The translations under genes and the position numbers were made by a program. A stretch of DNA of 64,000 nt from Serinus canaria. Its lineage: Eukaryota > Chordata > Aves > Passeriformes > Fringillidae. The notes below the pieces were generated by a model, which made no database searches, was not told where the DNA came from, and was given only the letters and a program-made list of their open reading frames with translations. Shown in pieces: positions 11,571-23,353 of this stretch; within the stretch, counting starts at the first letter, position 1, and every line of letters begins with the position of its first letter. The stretch spans positions 3,844,001 to 3,908,000 of the forward strand of contig NC_066333.1 in NCBI RefSeq assembly GCF_022539315.1. Reading direction: 5' to 3'.

Positions 11571-13131
11571 TCCTCACAGCTCCATGCCTGTGTGTCCTCC
11601 CAGCTTTGGGAAAGGCACCATCATGTCCCAGAGGGCAGAGAGAAATGGAGATGGCAGTGGAGGACAGAGCTTTGCCTCCATCAGTACTTGGCAGGGTTAA
11701 AGCAGTGATGGTGGACGAGGTTTTCATTGCAAACTCAGGGGGATGGAGGCCCACAATTTCTGGCTTTGGTATTTGTTTCTATTTATGAGTAGCTCTAAAT
11801 TAAAGAAGAATTCAACCCTGTGCTGCCTCCAGGAGCTCAATCCTGTGCTGCAAAGGTTACCATTGCTGTTAAAACTCTAGGAGTCAGAGTTGTTGCTGAA
11901 GTTTCCTGCTAATTATCTCAGAAGATGATGTTCACATTTATCTGTCATTCTGAATGGGGCTTCATTCAGAAGTTCTTGTAATAAAAAGTGCTGTTTGCTT
12001 GTTAAAAATAACTGACTGACTCGAAAGGTACCTGGGAGCAGCCAGAGACAGAACAAACAAATTTTTTTTAGTATTATTTCCACCTGAAAATGAAAGGTCC
12101 AAATTAGAGCTCTGGCATGTATCTGTTGAAGTCTTCCTAAACAGTGCACAACTGAAATTACAAACACCACATCTGTGAGATCCTTCTTCTGTCCTCCTGC
12201 AGTGTTTGTAATGTTAATGCTTGTTTCTGAAACTGTTTGGGCTGAGCAGCTTCAGGCATTTTTACTTGTTGTTATTTCCCTACAAGTGTCAACGAGGTAA
12301 TATGTTCTTCTGGTTTTAACACCTTTCTCCCTCTTTTAAATGTATCTATAAGTAACCATAGGGCTTTCTGGGAAAAACAATCATTAGGATTTTCATTTAA
12401 ACAAATGAAAAACAAACTGGCTGTTTTAAGTTCCCTTTTAAGGCACTGCCTTATTTTTTTTTTCCTAGGTTAACTCTTGAGCTGAATTCAGTAGGGTCAG
12501 GAGCTCTCTGCAGTGAAACTGTGCAGAGTAAATGGCAGCAGGATAACAGTATCTCACAGTCCATATTGCAAATCAATGGGGAAACTGACACCCTGAATTG
12601 GACTGTTTGCTGAATAACAAATCTGGAATGGATGTCAATGTACTTTCCCCCCTTGGAAAAAACCTTTCATTTGAGCTGAGGGGAAAGAAAGTATTGTTTC
12701 CATCAAAGAATCAGCTGTAGAAAGTAGGTTCCCAAGCCAACAACATTTGTATTTCAATACAAATTAGATATGTAAACAAAAATTGGGCAAAAAAAATTAA
12801 AGAATTCCAGAATTCCACTGCAATTGTCACAGATTCATCCAGGAGCTGGGGAGAACGACTCCTCAGGCAGGTCCAGAGAGTGCCTGGAAAAGCTGGTGTC
12901 TGGAAACAAGAAACACATCCCTTGGCAGCCTCTTTCTGCATTTCTGTCCTCAGGGTCCATGGGCTGTGAAATATCCCTTCACAGCTTTGACATTTGTTTT
13001 ACTCCATGAACAGAAACATTCAGGTTTCTGTCTTCACTCCCTGTGTCATTCAAACCCACGGAGAGAAGGGAAAATCTCTGCCTCATGCTGGGTGGCTGAG
13101 GAACAGCTGGAAAAGTCATCTGCTGGGGAGG
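11571..13131. other. Unique sequence, no gene supported
   Basis: AT-leaning, with no recognised repeat or protein motif. Frames do not exceed about 85 aa. Confidence 0.5.
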
Positions 13132-13351
13132 CTCAGGCTGGAGATCAGGAAAGGTTCTTCCCCAGAGGGTTCTGGCACTGCCCAGGCTGCCCAGGGAATG
13201 GGCACAGCCCCGAGGCTGCCAGAGCCCCAGGAGCGTTGGGACAGCGCTGCCAGGGATGCCCAGGGTGGGGCTGTTGGGGGGTCTGGGCAGGGCTGGGGCT
13301 GGGCTGGGTGATCCTGGGGGTCCCTCCCAGCCCAGGACTGTGATCCCATGG
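13132..13351 (+). mobile_element. CR1 LINE 3' fragment (GCCCCGAGGCT subtype)
   Basis: Sense-oriented CR1 tail: GGAGATCAGGAAAGGTTCTT, CCCAGGCTGCCCAGGGAATG, GGCACAGCCCCGAGGCTGCC, then GGGACAGCGCTGCCAGGGAT, ending near the GGGTGATCCTGGGGGTCCC block. This is a different 3' tail subtype from the copies at 15251, 20745, 36486, 59540 and 62121. It is 5' truncated at about 13132 and lacks coding sequence. Confidence 0.92.
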
Positions 13352-14702
13352 TCTGCCATGCCTGCTTTATGTGCAGTGGAAGGGGGATGGATTTTACTGG
13401 GTTTGGTTCTTGTGTGTGTCAAGTAGGCAGTCTGAACTCTGGGCTCTTCATGTCACAGCTGTGTGAGCAGAGCTGGAGCTGAATCCTGGTCAAGGTTGGG
13501 GAGAGGGAAGAGAGCAAAGATGTGACATGGACAAGAATGTACAAAGCAGGGAGGGAGGAAGGGGAAGGCAGCAGATCTGGGGGTCTTTGGGAAGCTACAA
13601 AGCAGCTCAAAGAGCTGCAGCAGGATCTGAAGGGTCAGAGATGGAGGAGGCTGCACCAGGCATGGGCAGCCAGCAGCTGTAAACCTGGATGTCACCATTG
13701 CTTTGGAGTCACATCCACACAATAGTTCTGTGTTTCCAGATGTGTGGTAGCACTCCTCAGAGAGCTCAGACTCAGGGCTCCTTAGGAAAAATGGCAAATG
13801 GGAAAAAACTCACACAGCTTTTCCCCTGTGACTTTGGATTCAACCGGGATTTTAGGCAAGCAATCTTTTCTTGCTTCTACATCCTGTAATCTCTTGTTGC
13901 TATTTCTCTTCATATCAGATCAACACAGAGAGAAACTGGAGCAAATCTTGTGCAAGATTTCCTCTCTCATATGGCAAATTCCTCTGCTTCATATGTTGGT
14001 TGGGTGGTTGATGAAGAACACCAGGAGGAAAAAAAGCAATTACATCCAGCACAGGCACTCACAGCTGGCATCACAGCCATGTGTTCACAGTGATGGTTGC
14101 TGTACTGCTGGGAAGCCATAACATTTATGGTTTCCAGCCATGTTAAACCCTTCCCAGTTAAAGCCACAATGTTTTTATCTTCTGAGTTAAATCCCTAGAT
14201 CTGAGCTTTAAAGTCACCACACACCCTGAGTCTCTCTTGAGGAGTGGGGCAGCTGCACTGTGCATGGCAAGAAAATGTAATTGCAGGGGTTCATGTCAGG
14301 CTAGTCTGCTTCAATTATCTCTGCTCCTGGGCAGTTACCACCTTCTCTTGGATCTTTCCAGGTTCCCTGCTTCTGCCACCCACGTTTCCCGTGGACAGCC
14401 GGATTTCTCAGCCTCAGCCGTGTGCTGCTCCCACTTGACATGTTGTCAGTGACTGCTCCAGGAGTGAAAATGGCACAGAATCTCTGCAGTGGATTAAATG
14501 ACTGCTAGCAGGTAACTCCAAATTAGGCTGTGTAGGTAGGCAAAAGGCAAGGCAATGTAACACTTCACTGGTTGCCGTGATGGAGGATTGGCCACGTTCA
14601 ACAAGGGAGTACAAACACTTAAAAATGTATGGCAGTCTTGAAATCCATCACTCTTCCTCCCCCCTCCGATTTGGGGCATTTCTCAAAGGTTGTTGGTTGT
14701 TT
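13352..14702. other. Unique sequence, no gene supported
   Basis: Nothing recognised. The longest frames are 107-147 aa on opposite strands and overlap one another or the neighbouring CR1 copies. Confidence 0.5.
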
Positions 14703-14911
14703 AGGCTGGAGATCAGGAAAGGTTCTTCCCCAGAGGGTGCTGGCACTGCCCAGGCTGCCCAGGGAATGGGCACGGCCCCGAGGCTCCAGGAGCGTTGGGA
14801 CAGCGCTGCCAGGGATGCCCAGGGTGGGGTGGTTGGAGGGTCTGTGCAGGGCCAGGGGCTGCCCATGAAGAACTTTGTGGGTGCCTTCCACCTCAAGATA
14901 TTCCATGATTG
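14703..14911 (+). mobile_element. CR1 LINE 3' fragment (GCCCCGAGGCT subtype)
   Basis: Nearly the same sequence as the copy at 13132, and it begins at the same consensus position (AGGCTGGAGATCAGGAAAGG). It differs by a short deletion after GCCCCGAGGCT. It ends near TTCCATGATTGC, where the CR1 3' tail repeat would begin. Confidence 0.93.
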
Positions 14912-15250
14912 CTTCCTCATCTGCTGTCCCCCCTGCTTTCCTTTCTCCTCTCTCCTGTCTCACCCCAGTGACATGAAGAAGTCAACACTGTCAGTTAAGA
15001 AATGGGGTATAAGCCAACATTAAGTAGTTTTTTAAGAATACAGGTGATACTTTGATTTTCTTGTGAATCATGTTGGACACACCTTTGGTATGATTGCAGC
15101 ACATGGGATCTCTGCTGAGTTTCAGAAGTTCTGCCACTTCCATCAGAAAATGCCCACAGCCCTGAGACTGCCAGGTCTTTCCCAGGGCTGTGTATGGGAT
15201 CCTATTGCACTGGAAAAGGCCAGACTGCAGATCCCCAGCTTTGATTCTGT

Positions 15251-15545
15251 CATCACAGAGCCACAGAATGGTTTGGGTGGGGAGGGACCTTTGAGATCAT
15301 CCATTCCTACCCCTGCCATGGCAGGGACACCTTCCCTTATCCCAGGGTGGTCCAAGCCCTGTCCAGCCTGGCCTTGGGCATCCAGGGATCCAGGGGCAGC
15401 CACAGCTGCTCTGGGCACCCTGTGCCAGGGCCTGCCACCCTCAGAGGGAATGATTCCTTCCCAATATCCCATCTAACCCTGCCCTCTGTCAGTTTGAAGG
15501 CATTCCCCCTTGTCCTGGCACTCCATCCCACAAGAAAGGTTGGGC
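15251..15545 (-). mobile_element. CR1 LINE 3' fragment (antisense)
   Basis: A well preserved antisense CR1 tail. It has CACAGAATGGTTTGGGTGGG, CCCTGCCATGGCAGGGACAC, CAGCCTGGCCTTGGGCATCC, GCCACAGCTGCTCTGGGCAC, then CCAATATCCCATCTAACCCT and CTTGTCCTGGCACTCCATCC. It is among the longest CR1 copies here but still contains only the 3' end of the element. Confidence 0.95.
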
Positions 15546-17189
15546 AGCCTCTGGCTGCTGCACAAAGCCAGGAAAGGGTGGCTGCCAACCTCCAGGTTTT
15601 CTCCTTCATCTCTGCCTGCAGGAGCATATGGATATCTGAACCTTGCACCATTAAATTAGTGCAACCTTTTGGCCTGGGAAGGAGGGATTTGCTCACACAG
15701 ACCAAGTGAATTATTAATACAATTTGCAGGAGGTAACCTCGCTGGATGGCTCACAGGGCTGCTGCTCTCTCTGTATGTGGGGCTGCAACAGCAAGGTTAA
15801 TACAGAGCATCCATCATTTCCATTAATAGATGGCTGAGCTGTTTGGATCCCTTGTGTGGTCTGCCTTTAATTATGTTTTAAGGTGGCCTCTGCATATTTC
15901 TTTGCAGTGAAAGCTGGGCTGGAGGGTGGCAGTCAGGTCTGTGGACTGACTGATTAAACCTGCCCATCACACCTTCTGTACAGGGATCTTTCCGATGCAA
16001 ATAATACCTCGTAGCAGGAGAATCAGACAGGAAAATTATGCTGGTCTAGCCTGTATTTGTAAGGAGGCAGATTTCAAATGGATTTTTTTTTTTCCTACTT
16101 CCAAAATATATCAGGAGCACAGAGCTGCCTTTTTTGACTCCAATCCTACGTGCACCAAAGATGGACAGAACACTAATGTAGACATTCTTTGTTAATGCCC
16201 TGTTAGGGGTCAGGATAGCCCTCAATTCTTCAGTTTAATAATACATTTTATAGAGCATGTTGTGTTTTAAAGGGTGTCTGTTGCCCTAGAATGAAATTAC
16301 ATTCAAAGATCTGTGTTGCTTTTATCTGTCCTCTGGGCATCCCATTGACTTTCCAAGATTTGCACCACCTGCACATGAAACACAAAATATCTGGGATTGA
16401 CTAGATTGTCACATTTCAGCTCACATCTTTTAGAGCAATATTCACATGCAATAATCCATCCAGAGCATTTCTTTCATATGTACTCTCTGACCAGAAGGAA
16501 ATGGTTCATGTGAGGCCTGTGTGTGCACAGGTACACAAGAAAAGCAAAAGAAGATCATTAAAGAGCTGTCTAATAAATTCACTTTACATGTATAAACCAT
16601 ATGAATAGTACATAGAGAATAGCAAGAACAGGCCCAGACAGGAGGAGAAAAGAGGGGGAAAGAGCTGGAGGTTAAACTCATATTTCTATTTTCATTGATT
16701 CACAGGCTCTTTGTCTCTGCCTCTGCCATGGCCTGTGAGTACAACTGGACCCACTCTGTTTCGGATGATCATGCCAAGGGTGAGCAGTAGTGGAATGGCC
16801 TCAGATTTATTCTTGACTCACTTTTTCTGGCAACCAGAGGAGCCAAGACTGTTTGCACTTGTCCTCAGTGCCCAGTTCAGTGTGTGCTCCACTCTGGAGC
16901 AGAAGGGCTCTTCCATCCCCCTCTGGAAAGCCAGGAGAGGGGTGAGCATGGAGACATCCTGGGCAGTCCTTCTGTAAGCCAGCAAACCCTGCCTGATATC
17001 AGGGGCAGCAGCACATCACTGCTGAGCCCAGCCTGGTGTGCTGAAGGCATCTCCTGGTACAGGTGAGGGAGGGATGTCTGGTGTTATAGGAGCCTCCTCC
17101 AGCCAGGTCTGATAAGCTTTTAGAGGTCTGTAACACACCCAAGGCAGCTCAGCTACCTTTGGAAGCATAAAAATCAGCAGGATGGCTTC
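15546..17189. other. Unique sequence, no gene supported
   Basis: AT-leaning with a T run near 16083. No recognised repeat; frames stay below 90 aa. Confidence 0.5.
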
Positions 17190-17610
17190 TGTTGCAGTGT
17201 TGGAAACAAAAAGGTTTAATAAAAAGCAAAATAACAAACAGAGAAAAACTGATCCAGGTGCCAGAGAGGTTCTTGCTCCTGGTAAAACACATCACAAAAG
17301 CAAATAGTTTTTTTGTTCACTTCTTTTTCTAGTCAATTGCCCAGGTGGGACTTTTTGGCTCCTGTCCAGTTGGCTATCCTTTAAGTTTGAGGTGAAGACC
17401 CCTGGGCTTATGAGGTGGCTTTTTACCTAATTGAGGAGAGAAACTTCTGGGCTTCTTTCCTTTCGAGGGGACAAAGGAGATGTTTGTCACTCCATCAGCA
17501 AGGGGCACATTCCTACAGTCTGCCTTCACTCTTGTCTCCATCTCTGTCTCCCTATAGATCCATAGAAATAGATCCATAAAAAATGGCCTGTGAGAGAGAT
17601 ACAAGGCTGA
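17190..17610 (-). mobile_element. Possible degraded retroviral 3' segment
   Basis: Read on the minus strand, a 76-aa open frame (17374-17604) with a basic, proline-rich end (KKPRSFSPQLGKKPPHKPRG) is followed by an A-rich stretch. Next come TTTTACCAGGAGCAAGAACC and a T-rich block with ATTAAA, then a CCAACACTGCAACAG tail that looks like an LTR end. No target-site duplication was found and I cannot name the protein. Alternative: unique sequence. Confidence 0.3.
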
Positions 17611-17697
17611 CAGAAATTTGGTGAGCAGTGCAGAATGCTCTCACCACGTGGTAGACTGAAACCTGCGTGGCAGAGCACTGGGAGCTGCCTGTGCTGG

Positions 17698-18092
17698 CCT
17701 GGCTGTCACCAACACGTTCTATGAAAAATCCTTTCCTTAGGATTTTTTCCTCCTGAGAAGCTGAGAGGCCTCAGGAACAAACTGCAAACAATGATTCTCT
17801 GCTGCTGTGGGATGCACCAGGTGGGTCTGGGATTGGTCTCTGTGGTTGTTTCTAATTAATGGCCAATCCCAGCCCAGCTGTCCAGACTGTCTGGGTCAGA
17901 GACAAACCTTTGTTATTCATTCCTTTTCTATTCTCAGCCAGCCTTCTGATGAAATCCTTTCTTCTGTTCTTTTAGTATAGCTTTAATGTATTATATACCA
18001 TAAAACAGTAAACCAAGCCTTCTGATACATGGAGTCAACTTTCTCATCTCTCTCCTCATCCTGGGACCCCTGTGAACATTGTCACACCTGGC
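17698..18092 (+). mobile_element. Complete solo LTR with 6-bp target-site duplications
   Basis: The LTR spans 17704-18086 (383 bp), starts TGTCACC and ends GTCACA. It is flanked by identical 6-bp direct repeats CCTGGC at 17698-17703 and 18087-18092. Inside are CTCCTGAGAAGCTGAGAGGC, GGTTGTTTCTAATTAATGGC, an A/T-rich poly(A) region and CATGGAGTCAACTTTCTCAT. A 6-bp duplication is the usual signature of ERVK-type (betaretrovirus-like) integration. No internal genes remain, implying LTR-LTR recombination. Confidence 0.92.
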
Positions 18093-20744
18093 TGGAGCTG
18101 AGGCTGTCACCTGGCCTGTTCCACCTGCTGCAGCTCAGGGTGTCACCGAGCCTGAGTCAGCCTGTTTGCAGAGGATGTGTCTAATCCACTGCTCTGCTCA
18201 TCCCAGCTACTCCCACACCACTGGATAATATCCAACCTCAAGTGAGCCCAGGCTGCTGAGGGGTCATTAAAATTCCTCCTCAGTCGTGATCATTAAACAA
18301 AGCATACAAGAGGCAGGCTCCATACCTGGGGAAAGTGGCACGTTAATGGAGATGCACCCAGCATAATTGCTGTCATCCATCACCCCCAGCCTGCTGCTAT
18401 TGACAAAGTGCAGCTAAATATTTAAATAAGCCATTTTTCTTCAGAAGCCAAAGGATTAGATGCAGCCAAATTTCTCAGTCTAGTCAGCAAACGATACAAA
18501 TCCAAGGATTAAATGGGATTTGCTGGAGTGAATGAGAGCTGCTTCTGCATTATGCTTTATGAAAAAATATTCTTTGCTGCCAAGACTGTTGCTTGGGGCA
18601 AGAAGGGGAGGACAGACAATTCTCCTTCCTACTGGAAGCAAGAAAAATAGAATTAGTTTCTCTTTACTTGACACTCTTGATTTACTTTGACTGTGTAGTT
18701 GAAGGAAAATGTGGCTTTCCCAAGCTCCATTAGACACCTACACTTCTTCTAAAAAGCAAAACACAGGAAATGAAGATGTAGGTGCTGCAAGGCTCTGTGC
18801 ATCTGTTTTGCTTCAGGATCAGCTCCCTGGAAGGCTTGCCAGGTTGTTCTCAGTAAAACAAAAGAGGAATGCTTGCTGAAGTAATTTTTACTGGAATACA
18901 TATTGGTATGCTGCAGTTTTCCCACACCTGGAGACAGGTACAGTGAATTTATTGGGTGAGATAGGGGGTCTTCATCGAAGCACTACAGGTACTTGTAGAG
19001 GGAGGCAGGAAGGATTTACAAACACAAAAAGAAATAGTTGCTGGGGCTGGTTGGGAATTTTTTAAAACAAAATTCCATTTCATTTGGAATGGAATTCTCA
19101 GTTCATGAAAAGGGAATGAAGTTATTCACAGGAAAAATTGTTATTGATTTTTTTTTTAATAATCCAAGTGTAAATTTCTAGTCCTTGGTTATTGTTTTTT
19201 TTCCAGGATAAAATATCTTGGTTCTATTCATTTGTCCTTAATAATAATGTGGTTAAAAAAGCAAAACAAACCAGCAGAACAGAGTGAACTGAGCTGATTC
19301 AAATTAAATTGAACTGAAATATTTGAAAACACCCAAACCACAAAGGGCAAAAATCTTGAGTTTTCAAAACTGATGTGAGTTATAAGCTTTATATTGATTT
19401 TAATGCCAATATCTCCCATCATTCTTCATGGGATAGGAAAAAATCAGTTCTTGGCCTTTCTTAGTGGTCAGCTCAGTTTGGCAGCTCACAGGAGTGATTT
19501 GTGGTGTATTTTTAATGGAGGTGTGAAATCCTTTTAAATCTTTCTTTTTCTCATGGCTGCATGTTGGTGAGGGGAGGAAGAAGAGATCTCTTTGCAATGA
19601 TGGCAGAAATGTTTGCCTGTCTTGGCATTTTTCAGGAAATGCCTCAGATTTGTTGGTCTGACTGATTTGGAAACCATGGAAAAGTTCTGTCCGTTCACTT
19701 CAGGCAAGGTGTGAATCTCAAGGAGAATTGGGATAAATGAGTTGTCCAGAGCTATTCAGTCTGTGCAAAACTTGGGAAGACTTTTTCTCCCAGCAGGTTA
19801 TTTCTCTTTACATATCCACAATAATTTCTTGCAGGATCTGTACTCAGATAACATCTGAGCAGAACCCTGCTCAAGATAAAAATATGACTTCTCTCCCTGG
19901 TACATCTGTCCAAGGATTGCATGTGCTAGCCTTGTCAGATCAAATGTGACAAACTTTTCCCCCTTGAATCCATCAATGTCAGGAATCTGAGCCTCATGCC
20001 CATCTCTGGGGAAAGACAGCAGCATTTATAAATCATGGGGAAAAAATTAAAATAGTCAGATAAATATTCCTCAGCTCAGGCTTGCAAGGAACTACAGAGT
20101 GAATATTTTTCCTTAAATTATGAGAAATAAAACTGCTCTACCCTTACATCCTAGAGAGAGGGTTTGGTGGAAATTAAGTAGATTATTCTTTATAGCTTTA
20201 TTGAAATTCTACTAAGATGTCTAAAAACCCACAAGCCTGTTGCTTTGCAAGTGAATTCAGTGTTTCATCTTTGTGAACTGATAGTGATACATAAATGTCA
20301 GCTTTATTGAACATGTCTCCACTGTCTGGCTATCCAAACAGTATTAATTAACTCCCTAAGTCCTGCTCCAGCATGCATTTGAACTCATTTAAAAACTTGC
20401 TTTAAAGCAGTTGCTGCAGAAGTGCAGGCTAGAAATATGGTGCACATTTTTAGTAGAGAGTAATTAAGCACTGAAATAAATTACCCAGCAGCAAGGTGGA
20501 TTCTCCATCATTTGAAGGCCTGAGCTCGAGGCTGATTGTCTTTGTGAAAGATGTGTGCTACCAACAGGAGCTGTAGGCTCGGGGCTGTGAGATCATCTTT
20601 GTGTATTTACAGCTCTGTTGAGCAGGGTTTGTAGGAGACTTATCCCTGTTCTGCACCCAGCTGCAGGAATTCCTGGTGGGACACAGCTCTGCTGCCAGCT
20701 GGGAGCAGGACCCCGTATTTTACCTGTTCTCTGGAAGATTCTGG
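18093..20744. other. Unique sequence; possible conserved block at its left
   Basis: No gene recognised. The 18200-18440 part has dense TAAT/ATTA cores and a complex, non-repetitive composition typical of conserved non-coding elements. The rest is AT-rich with frames under 85 aa. Confidence 0.45.
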
Positions 20745-20952
20745 AAGGAATCCTTCCCTGTGAGGGTGGGCAGGCCCTGGCACAGGGTGCCCAGAGCAGC
20801 TGTGGCTGCCCCTGGATCCCTGGCAGTGCCCAAGGCCAGGTTGGACAGGGCTGGGAGCAGCCTGGGACAGTGGGAGGTGTCCCTGCCATGGCAGGGATGG
20901 CACTGGGTGAGTTTCGAGGTCCCTTCCACCCAAACCCTCCTGTGGTTCAGTG
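20745..20952 (+). mobile_element. CR1 LINE 3' fragment
   Basis: Sense CR1 tail: GGCCCTGGCACAGGGTGCCC, GCTGTGGCTGCCCCTGGATC, GCCCAAGGCCAGGTTGGACA, GGTGTCCCTGCCATGGCAGG, then CCCTTCCACCCAAACCCTCC at the 3' end. It is the mirror orientation of the antisense copies at 15251 and 62121 and the same subtype. Confidence 0.94.
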
Positions 20953-23059
20953 TTACCCACAGTAAAACCAGCTGACCAGAGTATGAGCTTGCTTTGCTCC
21001 CTGAATTTCTCATCTGAGCTGAGCAGAACACAAAAAATCTGTTGGATGTCACCAAAATGGAAAATGCTTCAGAAATACCTTAAGCAGATTTTTTTATTCT
21101 TATGCTTATTTTGACTGAAGGAAGTCTGGCAAACCTTGATGGAGGTTAGCCTGGAAAAGCTGTGAATTGGCAAAAATAAAGCTTCTTTGGATTTCATCTC
21201 CAGCAAGCAACAGGATCTCACATTCAAATGTGGAAAGGAATCAGAAACCCTCTCTCAAAGTCTGGTTGCTGCTGCCCTTTTTCCGTGCACCTGGGTGAAC
21301 AGACCATGTCCACATGGTGAGAGGAAGGGAACAGGTAAAACACACAGCCAGATCAGCAGTAAAGGAGGGGTGTGGGGCCACTTCCAGGTGCTGAGCCTCA
21401 CCTGCAGACAGCAGGAACATCCCAGAGCCATGTGTGGAGAGCAGGAGGCAGCTCCTGTGATCCCTGTGGCAGCTCTGTGCCACATAAACCTCCCTCAGCC
21501 TCCCCGAGAGCTGGCAGATAATGTGATTAAACAATAAACAGTTTGTCACAGTAATGAATCCTGGCATCCCTCTTTCTGATATGATTAAATCATTGTGGAG
21601 ACAAATTCTGCATTTCTGACACCAGGTCGCTGCACAAGTAGCAGGCTGGGTTTTGTTCTTTGTTTATTTTTATTTAAATCCTGATTGAAGCAAGGTGCTA
21701 CCACCAGTAATGAGGGCACTCTGGATTATTTCCTCCCTTGTAAATGGCAGGGAGCTTTTTTATTTTTCCAGCTGTGGATGTTCACAAGTCCCTGCCTGGC
21801 ACAGTGGGGCTGGTTTCTTTCTCCAAGAGGACACTCACCCTGCATGCACAGACACATGGAACTGTGTTCTGCCCATCCCCTTGGCATTCCTTGGCTCCAC
21901 TCCCCAGTGGAGCTGCACTGGATGATGCCATAAGGCACACAGAGAGCTGTTAAGGGGCCATATAATTATTGTCATTGATGAAAAGTCCCTTTCACAGCAG
22001 TTCTGCTCTTGCAGGTGAAAGAAGGCTCTGCAAACACACCATCAGCCATTCACAATTAACTTGGTTATGGATGGCATCCCATAAATATTTAAAAAACACT
22101 GAAGGAGAAGTAATAAATGGTTGATTTGTTTTCTTGACTGCAGCTGCTGCAGGCTCGCTCTCTTTGTGTATAATTCTTTATTCCATATAGCACCAATGGA
22201 TATATCTTCCCTTGCCTCCCCCTCCTTTTAAACTTTTATCATCTCCTGAAACCTGTTTCGAGGTTGTTTCTGGCCACTGCACTTGGCTGGAGGATCTGGG
22301 GTGATAAAGAGAGAGTCTTGGCTCTGCCATCCATGGAATGCACTGCCATTAACTGCAGCTCACAAGCACACTCACCCCTTCTCCAGATACCTTGTACAGC
22401 CAAAGTTATCTGCACTCTCCTGTCTCATCTGGGGCTTCCTTTCATTCATCATTAACATCTGCAAATACAAATTGCACTCAGGTGCAATTCCCGGGAGCTC
22501 GAGAGCCAACAAATGAATTTTGTAATAAATTGGTCTCTTCTTTCTCTTTGGTAGCCACTGTAGTAATTCGTAAGGCACAGTTTGGCTATAGGTTTGGAAA
22601 GAGGGGGGGGAAAAAAGTGTGATCAACAAGAAGTTGTAACTTTTGTGCTGTTAAATCATCATGCAATGCTGCTGCACGGCTTAAAAATAACTGTCCTTGC
22701 TCCACGTCCTTTTTCACTTCCAGCAATACTTTTAGACTCTTCTAATCACTCAGTTTGCTTTCCTCTGGGCTGGCAGGGGCATCAGCTATTGTAAAAAATA
22801 GTCCATCCAGTGGAATATATCTCCTCTGAAGGACAAGATTATTCTTCATTTCTCTTAAGAAAAAACAAAAACTCAGAAGAAGGGAAATTTTTGCTAAAGT
22901 TCCCTTCAGCCTTGCTGTGTGTGTGTTTGCATTGGTTTGTGGTGCACTTTCCCCTTCCTCCAGCCCTTGGGGCATTGAGGGCTCCTCACCTTTCAGTTAA
23001 AAAGGGCAGATCAATAATAGCCATAAGCTCTCTCACCTTTCTAGTGCTTTCCATGGAGA
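20953..23059. other. Unique sequence, no gene supported
   Basis: Frames up to 116 aa (21187-21537 plus) without recognisable domains. A GC-poor block at 21940-22150 has an SRF-like CCATATAATT and several TAAT cores. A G9 run lies near 22606. Confidence 0.45.
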
Positions 23060-23353
23060 AGCTTTCCCTAATATCCAATCTAAACTTCTGGTGCAACTCG
23101 AGGCCATTCTTTCTTGTTACTTGCAGAAGGGGCTGACCCCCTCCTGTCAGAGCTCTGTAATTTCTCCCCTGAGCCTCCTTTTCCCCAGGCTGAGCCCCCT
23201 CCAGCTCCCTCAGCTGCTCCTCACCCACCTTGTGCTCCAGACCTTCCCCAGCTCCATTCCTTCCTCTGGACATGCTCTGGACCCTCTTGCAGTGAGGAGC
23301 CCAAAACCAAAGGCAGGATTTGAGGTGTCCCTTCAGCAGTGCAGTGTGCAGGG
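23060..23353 (-). mobile_element. CR1 LINE fragment upstream of the 3' tail (antisense)
   Basis: The plus strand shows GCTTTCCCTAATATCCAATC, CTCCCCTGAGCCTCCTTTTC, CCAGCTCCCTCAGCTGCTCC, CCTTGTGCTCCAGACCTTCC, CTCTGGACATGCTCTGGACC and AGTGAGGAGCCCAAAACC. These are the end of CR1 ORF2 and the proximal 3' UTR in antisense. Unlike the other copies it lacks the terminal 3' tail. Confidence 0.92.
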
